Below, piece by piece: positions 10,850-21,000 of a stretch of DNA of 64,000 nucleotides (the first letter of the stretch is position 1; each line of letters starts with the position of its first letter). The translations under genes were made by a program, and so were the position numbers. Where the stretch lies: contig JASANG010003548.1 in assembly GCA_030248215.1 (NCBI GenBank), forward strand, positions 1 through 64,000. Direction: 5' to 3'. Source of the DNA: Enoplolaimus lenunculus (lineage: Eukaryota > Nematoda > Enoplea > Enoplida > Thoracostomopsidae). The notes under the pieces were generated by a model. It ran no database searches. It worked only from the letters and a program-made list of their open reading frames with translations, and was not told the origin of the DNA.

Positions 10850-11228
10850 AGCAAACCGTAGGTTGCATTGGTGACAGCAGATGCATGTTTAGCCAGAAAT
10901 TTAATTTTAGCCGCAAACCATTTTAATTTCAACTGAATTCAAATTTCAACGCAAAATTTCAACTCTGAGACTTTAGAATAACTGGTGTTCATGATTGCCG
11001 GTGAATAACAGGAGATTGACGCTTAAGTTCGCGTGTCTTGTGAAAGTTTTGTACAGCGCTTATACAGGCGTTGAAGTTGTTAAATACTGCGCATTGTGTA
11101 TTTTATTGCGTGAACTCAATTAGCACAATATTGTTCACAGTGGTTTTAATATGACAACTCGTCGCTCGATAACTTATAATCCGAAATCTAATCCACTCGA
11201 CAATTCGTCGCCCATCATTGTACTGGCA
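10850..11228. other. Non-coding stretch; short possible first exon at 11151
   Basis: An ATG at 11151 opens MTTRRSITYNPKSNPLDN and runs into the MITE starting near 11229. This may be chance. Nothing else is seen. Confidence 0.3.
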
Positions 11229-11413
11229 CAAGTTACTTTAAACGGCGTCCAGGTTTCTGGTGCGTCCATAAAAGAGTAGATTTTAAGATTCTAGATTACA
11301 TTTTTTTGCTTCGGCTTACGCTTAGGCTTACGCTTTGGAAAACATTTTTACAACACTTACGTGTAGGAATACGCTTCATCTACTGTTACGCTCCTTAAAG
11401 TAACATTGGACAT
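11229..11413. mobile_element. GGCC-related MITE, TTACTTTAA subfamily
   Basis: Diverged ends (CAAGTTACTTTAAACGGCG and CTCCTTAAAGTAACATTGG) with TTACGCTTAGGCTTACGC inside. Confidence 0.6.
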
Positions 11414-11590
11414 TATACTTAGGCTTAGAATTAAGCTTATTATTATGCTTAGATTTCTTCATAAGTTATGCAACAAGTTGTCGAATGACGAATTGTCGTA
11501 GATTCGTTCACAATGTACTCTGTAGGTGAAAGTGTTATGATGGACAGTGTTTATACCGTAAGGTAAATGATTATTACACGAATGACCACA

Positions 11591-12057
11591 TCACATGGTA
11601 CTCGTAGCCCCTGGTGACACCCCAGGAATATGTTGTTGTTGACCTTTCAACACAGTTGTCCCCCGCAAATCGCCGTTGTACGAAACACATCGGGGACAAA
11701 CCCAGCTTCGAACTTCGCTGCAAGTAATCATTGTTTGACACCGATTGCAATAATGATTTTCGAGCAAATTGCGTTTGCGCAATAAATGCGATAAGCGATC
11801 AAGAACGGCAGCTCGAGTTCGAGTCGAAAATGTATCATAGGTTGGCGATGTTATTTGACTCAAAATAAAATTCGGGTCAGTGACCAGTCGAAGACAAGGT
11901 TGTAGCAGATCGTGAAGAAAACAACGGTCAAGCAGTGAAAGTTTGTCGAAAACATTCACCGACAGCGAATCGTTGAGTAAATAGCGAGCGCACTGTCGGA
12001 TCAAAGCGACCGATTCGAGTTTGCACGACGCACGCAAGATCCATGCGATGTTGTTGT
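11591..12057 (-). CDS. Last exon of the double BTB gene
   Basis: Acceptor TTTTGTTTTCAG. It encodes NNIAWILRASCKLESVALIR, the DKLSLLDRC repeat paralogous to the first half, then CNRCQTM and CPRC (four Cys, a possible zinc ribbon) and a Gly/Ser-rich end before the stop at 11591. Confidence 0.75.
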
Positions 12058-15000
12058 CTGAAAACAAAAGCAATTTTAATGTTTGCAGCTGGATGGCGCA
12101 GTAGCGTAGTCGACTGGTTAAGTTGTTGGACTGCTAAAAATATGGTTTCGGTTCAAGTCACTAGTGTTGCTGTTGTATACAATGTTTGTAGTAGTGATTG
12201 TAGTAGAGTGGTTACTGCTAAGTAAAATGGCCGGGGTTCGAGCCATCCTGCTAACAGGTTGCTGTATACATTGTTTGCTCTACTACTGATGATCAGCGTA
12301 GCCAAGTCGTCATCCCGTTGGACTACTAACCATTGGACAACTGGTGCATTGATCCTGGACGGAAACAACCTACAGCTCCGAGCCAAACTTACCGTTGATA
12401 TCGATAAGCGGCGGATTGGACGCCCAAAGGAAATGCAACAATTCTTCGTCAGTTGCAGAACAAACTAAATCAGTTGTGTTCATTGTGACCACCTGAAAAC
12501 AATTGATGTTCATTCTCAAACGGTTGTATAGCACCTATCACCAGTTAGCGGATACACAAGCTTGTACAGCCATCGTAAAAAATGTCGAGTAATATGAAAT
12601 GTTATATTAAACGTTTTTCAAGTTCTAAATTAGGATTAGGCTTAGGCTTAGGTTTAGGCTTAGACTTAGGCTTAGGCTTAGGCTTTAAAGAACATCTCTA
12701 AAAACGATTTTGGTCGGTTTTCTAAAAAAATGAATCGGTTGAGTAGCAATGAAGTGAACCATTCTACGATTATTTTGGCTTCCTCTGGGAAGGCGACAAC
12801 AAATTTCTTCCCACAGATTTTAAAGTGTTCGCTATAGTTCCGCCACCCACAGACCGTAATATCTGACCTGTTCATGCAATGCATTAGACCACGCCGCCAT
12901 ATAATAAGGATTGATATGATACACTCGGCCAGATTTACTTTGAATTGTACCGAAAAATATTTCTGATTTTTGACTGAATCGAGTTATTGACAACAGTTCT
13001 GTTTGATCTGTGTCCGCTAAATCTGCCGTCTGTGATTCCTAAAATTTAAAATTTTAATACAAAATTTTTTTGAAATTCTGGCCCGTATGTTTCACGTTCA
13101 TTTTCCGCCTACAGCATCAAATATGACACACTGTACAAACTGCTTATACAAAAATATTAACCCTTTCGCTCATAGAGTATACTAAGAGCAACTAAATACA
13201 ATATTATACGAGCAATATATACACTGTGAGCAGTGTTTAACATTTATAATATATATGCGCCGGTGCAAAAATCTCCACAAGCCGCGGGAGCCCCCTTGGG
13301 CGCGAACGTCAAGCTCCTATAGCTCAGTGATCATCGTAAACGCCTCCCACCCGTGAGACTGGGGTTCGAATCTTACCTTGAAATTACGTCTCATTTGAAA
13401 TTGAAAATATTCATGTGAGAAAGGGTTAATGGAAAAATTTTCAGTTTAGTATCTATAATATACACTGTGAGCTATAATACTGAAGCTGTCATTATGCTAA
13501 TGATAAGTAAAAGTTCACCAAGCGTTAAAGTCTGCTTCGAGTTCGAACGTCCAGCTGTTACGATCCAGTGTAATGTAATTAATCTCATAAGAATCGCATT
13601 ACTAAATATATTTTTTCAAGTTTTATATTTTTTCAAGTTTTAGCCTCCAAAATACATCAAAATAGTCCGAATTTAACGACAACAGTTTCGTTTACTTTGC
13701 ATCCGCTAAACCTGCCGTCTGTGAACGTATCGAAAAATTGTTATAAACCTTTTCAATCCGGGATCGTATTCTCAAATGCGTATAGCGTCTATCACCAATA
13801 ATAGGCATATTTTCAAACTTGACGAACACATGCCGTTATCGGCCACTGTTAAGTTTAGGTTCGTAATAGTAGATTAAGCATATTTCTAAGCCTACGCCTA
13901 AGCGTCGAAATAAGTGTAAGCGTACTCCTCGGCCTACGCTATAGCAAAATATAGTTCTAAATTGTAAGCCTACACTTTTGGAGTCTTACCAGATTACGGA
14001 ACAGTTTGAAAAGTAACATGGGCCACATCGAAACTTAGGCACAGTAATAAGGCATATAAACTTATCTAATTGTAATCAGGTTCGACGCTTACTACATGGA
14101 TCTTATAAAATAAATAACTATCAACAACTGGTGATAAATGCTACACACATTTGAGAATACGGGCATTGGTGTCAGATTTTTTAAAATTTGTCAACAGATT
14201 TGAAAATGTGTCAAAATGGGTGAGTTTTCGATTGCAGTTACGTCTGGCAGCTGAGTTGAATTCAGGCATACTAAAATGTGACGTCATGTACCATGACCGC
14301 AAGTTATTATTATGAACGATGCATAATAAATAACGTTCACGGTACTTACACACATGCGGAATACTGAACTCACGTTTCTCCGGCCTTAAGCTACATTGTT
14401 GCCTGGACCCTTCTCATATTAAGTGAACAAACTTAAAAACTGCTTTTGAAAAGCTGTAAATGCTTTAAAGATATATATAAACCACGTCCGAAACAATAGG
14501 TATTGCCAACGCGCAAACAGTCTTAATTTGTATACGTAACGTAAACAAAAATCTGTTGGAACACAGCACAAAATACGTATATCGGGCGTTCCAGCTTTAA
14601 TATATCGATTATGGGTCATCCACGTAATACTGTCTACGCTACTGTAAAAAATTGTCCACACCCCTGGTTTCAAGGGCTGGACAAAACGACATTGTTCTTA
14701 CGATGTTAAGACTTTACACAAGGTGTACCTAGCTAGATTGTTTTGGCAGTAGTCCCTTCGAAGGGACTAAGGACAAATTAGACACTGTCTGGACACAGTG
14801 TCTGACATCGGGACGTCCGAAAAAGAGCTTGTTGACAGTCCACAGCCCGTAACTAGGGCTTGTTTTAAAAACGTTGCAGTGTTCTAAAAATTTACTTTCT
14901 TAAAAATTAACTGCAACCAGAAATTTTTAAAAGAGGGGGCAGGAAGGTTTTTGCCGGTAAAAGATAACTTGTAAGAGAACGTCCCGCCCCATTCAAGCAG

Positions 15001-18000
15001 AGCAGGTTAGAATATAATAACTCTGGTATACCAGAAAGTTAAACCCCGGTGTCCCTGTCGAAAACAAACTTTGTCGTGACCGGTGAGGGGGGGGGGGCGG
15101 CGGCTGGGGTGTAAATATATAGCTCCGGAACCCTACACTGTTGTCCCCCAGGGGAGGACGGGCGAGTGGGAGCCCTTTAACGTCGCACACCAAGCCCAAC
15201 GGTAGTTGCACCCTTCTTTCGCCCGTGGTTGCGGCATACTCAATATTAAGCTCTACAATAGTCCCTTCAGACAGACTCTGTAAAACAGAGTCCCTTGAAA
15301 CAGACTCTTTAGGTGACTAAACAGAGTCTGTTCTGACAGACTCGGGACAAAACAGTTGTCCTTCATATGACGCATCGACAGTGTAGCATGGGTATGGACG
15401 GCAATGTGACAAAGTATAGTCTGTTTAGAGGGTATGCGAGTTGTCCGGAAGGTCTATACAGGATATGGGTGACATTTGGACATGTCATTTAGTAACACTA
15501 CAACTACAAAGTGAGGGGCTCGAAAGTGGGGACAGTTTTTTACAGTAGCGTAGACAGTATAACGTGGATGACCCATTAACAACAAAAACTTTAACAACTT
15601 TATAATTCAGTATGTTCATTGGAAACGTGACACCCCCATTTTTACAACTTTTCCACGACCTTTTTTCCAATATTCAACTCGCAGTTGAGACTTACAGCGT
15701 CAAAAAATCCATACGGGGGCATTGTGTGCATTTTTTCCAACAAACGAACTTTCGTTCGATCACTGAACGAAGCGTACTGTGGTGACGCAAAATCAACTTG
15801 AGTTGGAAATTGAATCTGACGCAAACAGAACGACATCAAAGGCTCCAAACAGTATTTGTCAGCGAGTAACAGTTTATCCATTAAACTCAGCGATGCTGAA
15901 CGCAAATACTTGACGCATCTGGAAATATTTTGAAATTTTTACAAAAAAAAACAAAATTAATTTTATTCCTTTTATGAGCCAATGTATAGGACAGGGCCGG
16001 AACAGTAGTATACGCTTATTCCTAAGCCTAAGCCTAAGCAAAAAATAGTCTAAAACTTAATCTGATTCTATTATAGCCCCTCCGGAAAACGATCCGGCCC
16101 TGTTCTATACATGGACCCTGTTATGCATGAATATTGTCAATTTTAGCAAACGTCTAAATTTTCAATGAAACATTCGAACACACGTCTTTCGGGGTGGAAC
16201 ACGCTTAATGACACGAGTCAGCTATTTGAGCTATACGTTCGAGCTAGAGGAAGCTGTCACGTCTTGTGAACATTTCCAGCTACACATATGTGTATTAGAG
16301 CGCATAGATACAGTATTCACTTGCGAGCCGCATGTCAAAACAGTAACTAAAAATGAGTGATTAAATAGCTTACGGTACCGTGAGCCACCGTACGGCCGAT
16401 TTTGTGCGATGCCGGGAGACATTGGACAGCTCCGATTACTCGTCATTCGCAGCGGATCCGGAAACTGCTGACTTAAAACGTCTTTAAACTAGTAATAATT
16501 AACCCGGCCAGTGTTACTTTAAGGGGCGTAACAGTAAATTAAGCGTATTCTTAAGCCTAAGCCTAAGCCTAAGCAAAAAATGTCATCTAGAATCTAAACC
16601 TACTCTTTTATAGACCCACCAGAAACCTGGACGACCCTTAAAGTAACATGGGCCATTAACCTTATAATAACTGCAATAAATGTGATTAAGATATAAAATA
16701 GCAAAAAATTTATAATAAAATATCACCTTCGCAGCAAACCACTGAACTGGTATTCGAAAGCCAACGGAAGTACATAGTTGATATTTTCGGCTAAAACAAA
16801 CAAACAAACAAACAAAGAAAGAAAGAAAGAAAGAAAGAAACAAACAAACAAACAATGAAACATAAACAAATACAATTTCAAACTATATATACATATATAA
16901 AAATATAAATAATAATATATATAAAAATTTTAAAATAAAAACAAACGCCACTGAAATGCTTTAGGGCCGTAATTCTGGGGGGGGGAACGATAACTTTATC
17001 CTACTGTGCGCCACTCCTTCATGTGTATAGGTATTTTGTCATTTTATCTGAACGAATTGACCAACATATAAAGATAATTCTCAGCCAGAAGTTTTTTTGC
17101 TTTGCCTAAGCTTCAATTTCTTGGATACTGAAGCATTTTTGGTTTCAGCGAGTAGGATCCATTGCCTATTTAAAAGGTACCAGATGTATGATTTAAGAAA
17201 AATTTACACAAATGTTAAAGCTTAAACGTTGCATTAAATTTAGCCTTACGTTAACGTTTAGGTTAGCGTTTAGGCTTAGGTTAATGTTAACAAACGGTCA
17301 GATAAAGGTACGTCGGGCATTCAAAAAACAAATTGAACGAATTTTGATTAAAGAATTAACAAATTGTCGTAAAGATCAGGAGCGAAATGTTTTTTTCTGC
17401 GGCACTGCAATAGAGTAAACTTAAGCGTCAAAGTATTAATTTTCTGCAGAGACTTACGCTTATGCTCAGCCTTATGTGTGAGCTCATTCGTACGCTTAGA
17501 CTTAAGTTTACGCTTAGGAATATCGTTATACTACTGTTACGACCCTATTCTCTGCATTGGTACAAAAATTGTTAACACCGTTTGTACCAGTGATATCGTT
17601 TTGTTGTGGATAAATACACTCTAACAGTTCGTGAAAATGTGAATATTGCTTGCCAGGAATGACCATTTCACTTTTTTCAGTGGCACCAGAACTTGAAGTG
17701 AAAGCGTTTCTGAAACAGTAAACGTCGTTTCGATAAATATATTTTTCTCATCTGAAAAAGGGTTATCAAAATAGAGCCAGCGGTGGATCTAAAAATTTCT
17801 GCCAAAAGCCTAATCCTAAGCCTAAGCTAAGAAAAAAATTAGTCTAAACCTTAAGCTTACTCTATTGCAGTCACACAGAAAAACGTTCCGCCACTGATTT
17901 TTACATGGGCCGAAATTGCTAACGGGTGGCCGACGGGCTGGCATAAATTACAGAACGCAAATTTTTACTGTATGCAATATATGGGTGCAATTTTCTGAAG

Positions 18001-21000
18001 GAAGAACAGTTGTAAGGTATGGACAGACCTTAGCATTTTATCACAAAAAATTTTCTGACAATGAGGACATACGCCCCCCACGCATCCGCTTTGAATTCGC
18101 TAGTGGAGTAGAATTGATCATACCCTTGAGGTATTCTCATTTTGTTCAAAATGAATTTCAATAAATTATATAGGCTTAGGCTTTATTTTCCTACTTTTTA
18201 GCTAAAGATTACATGCTTACATATTAATTTAAAGCTGATGGAAAAGCCAGAAATAGGGGGCACGTGGTCAAACCTGGTCCACATTTGAGAACCTGTAACC
18301 TGTAAATATTCGAATCAGTGAATCTTGAGCTCGCTAGTGTAACCAGAGGTGTAAGTGGGCAAAGATTTTTATACCCGCGCCACGCTTTACCCGCCGAAAT
18401 GTATTTTTTACCCGCGAGAATACCCGCGCAAAATTTCGTTTACCCGGGACCATCTTAATCCGCACAAAATTCCTTTACCGTTACCTGCCCGTATTTTTTC
18501 TTCTGCGTTCAATATAATTGTGCAATTTTATACTGCATTGATGTTACTCGATACTTATATTTTTCACTCATACGGTAAAAACAGTTTAAAAATGCAAGTT
18601 TTTCTACGTTATCTAATTTCGAGTTCCTTATGAATATTTTCGGTGGGTAATGATTAATAAATTTTCACCCGCACTTTGAAATTCTTTACCCGCGGCTCTA
18701 CCAGTGTCAAAATTTTCTCACCCATCCTGCGTTTACCCTGCGGGTAACGCGCAGCTCTGAGTGTAACATTATACGCATATGATTTATCATACATGCGAGC
18801 ATAGTTTGACACCCACAGTCGCTACAGTTCCCTTGTTTGAAAACCAAATACTTCTGACGCTAACCGTAACATCGAGTTGAGACTACACTGCAAAAAATGG
18901 CGAGTCAAATTGAGTCTCTCGAAAATAGGCTTTTCCTGACTACAAAAACTGAGTCAAATTTCACTCCGTCAGAGTCAAACGTGCGACATAGTAGTGAATC
19001 GAATTTGACTCTGGTGGAGTCGAATTTGACTCAGTTTGTGTAGTCAGGAAAAGCCTATTTCCGAGAGACTCAATTTGACTCACCATTTTTTACAGTGTAC
19101 TGGCTCTTAGCCTGGCTTCATTCAAAATATATTCGTAGCCGAAAACAGACCGAGGGAGACGGGGTTCATCATCTCTCCCTAAAACGGTTCATCCCCGCAT
19201 GTAAGCCATTACAAATCCCTTCGAGCTTCTTGGATATTCTTAGCGCCCTTGGGCTAAAGGTTACAATAATTGATGAAAATCAGAACGAAACTTACTGAAA
19301 TACTTGAGACCACACGGCCAGATAATGGTCGTCAACATAAAGCCGGCGCCCTTCTACAACTAAAGCCCGGTTCCGCAGTGCATCCGGTTTCGAAAAATCG
19401 ACACTACAGTAGAACGAAGTAAGTGCATCCACGTCAAATTTTTCAATCTGAAAATAAATATAACAATGATAGAAGGAGCGATAGATTTCGTGCCCAAATT
19501 TATGGAAACACCCGTAAAACAGCACGTTTTATAAGCTTGCCTAAGCCTAAGCCTAAGCCTAAGCCTAAACCTAAGCCTAAACCTAAGTCTAAACCTAAGC
19601 CTAAGCCTAAGCCTAAGCCTAAACCTAAGCCTATGCCTAAGCCTAAGCCTAAGCCTAAGCCTAAGCCTATGCCTAAGCCTAAGCCTAAGCCTAAGCCTAG
19701 GCCTAGGCCTAGGCCTAGGCCTAAGCCTAAGCCTAAGCCTAAGCCTAAGCCTAAGCCTAAGCCTAAGCCTAAGCCTAAGCCTAAGCCTAAGCCTAAGCCT
19801 AAGCCTAAGCCTAAGCCTAAGCCTAAGCCTAAGCCTAAGCCTAAGCCTAAGCCTAAGCCTAAGCCTAAGCCTAAGCCTAAGCCTAAGCCTAAGCCTAAGC
19901 CTAAGCCTAAGCCTAAGCCTAAGCCTAAGCCTAAGCCTATCTTCTGGATCATAGAGGTTAGAAAAGTGTTTCGTACACGAAATTATATGTTTCAGAATTG
20001 AAATCCTGTCTAGAGTCATGAATCAGTTCACAATGGAATACAACACTTGTTTTGCCAATCGAGCCACGGCCGTAGTCTCCACTCCGATCGGACCGGACGC
20101 TGACCGGAGTATCGGTAGACGAACGGTCGGTAAACAGACGGTCGTTGTTGTATCTCTACCACATCTGATGAATGATCAGTTTGCAGATTACAGTTCAAAA
20201 TATTTATTAATTTTGTTTTAGACCTAAACCTAAGACCTGTTTTGTCGAATCGAATGGGTGTAGCACCTATCTCCAGTTGGCTACAGGTATTCTGACTCTG
20301 GAACCCGCGAATGCTGAGGCTCATATACAGTTTTCACATATAATTTGCTCTACTCTTGTACCAATTTTGAGTTCAACAACTGCAATAATTTAGTCAGTTT
20401 GAAACTTGTTACTAACTGATTAAAGTTTCGAACAAATTATTTGGTCCTGGAGTCATTTATGCGCTACAATTACACTGCAAAAAATGGTGAGTCAAATTGA
20501 CTCCCTCCGAAATAGGCTCTACGGGACTACACAAACTGAGTCAAATTCGACTCCGCCAGAGTCAAACATGGGACTCAGTGAGCCGAATTTGGCTCTGGCG
20601 GAGTGGAATTTGACTCAGTTTGTGTAGTCCCGTAGAGCCTATTTCGGACAGAGTCAATTTAACTCACCATTTTTTGCAGTGTAGGGATAATTGACATTTT
20701 TGGACTCTAATTTGAGTTTGAGGACTCTATCCGCTTACGGTCTCTTATTAGGGATACAGACTCCTATTGATTGGGACTCAAAAATGGGGACCCCCCTTTC
20801 TTATTACCCCCATCTTATTTGGGTCACTACAGTAATCTGCAGTCACGGCCGTAAAGGTAACAAAGTTACCTTGAACTTACCGTCGTTTCAACCACTTGAG
20901 GGGGCGAATAAATGGTGACTTGTTTGTTGTAATCTTGTTGCTGTCCCTCGCTCATTGTCCGCTTATGCCGACCACTTCCGGTATATCCACGTGGCAGTGA

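Larger units (their letters stand above)
12465..14612. other. Intronic, repeat-rich stretch
   Basis: A TTAGGC-like run lies at 12608-12685, the TTAA tRNA-like element at 13161-13425, a TTACTTTAA-type MITE at about 13841-14034, and interspersed repeat pieces (ATTCTCAAATGCGTATAG, CTATCACCAATAATAGG) near 13770 and 14090-14165. No exon was identified. Confidence 0.5.

Noticed and set aside
9295-10850. CRISPR-like array
   Set aside because: Units are contiguous with no unique spacers, so this is a minisatellite in a eukaryotic genome.
13313-13378. Functional tRNA gene
   Set aside because: Box A and box B are present but the acceptor and anticodon arms do not pair convincingly, and it is part of a repeated element.
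19543-19938. True chromosome end
   Set aside because: Unique coding sequence (BTB exons) continues on both sides, so the array is interstitial.
19360-20019. Long Arg-Leu, Lys-Pro and Gly-Leu open frames on both strands
   Set aside because: They follow directly from the CCTAAG period of 6 bp; every frame stays open without selection.
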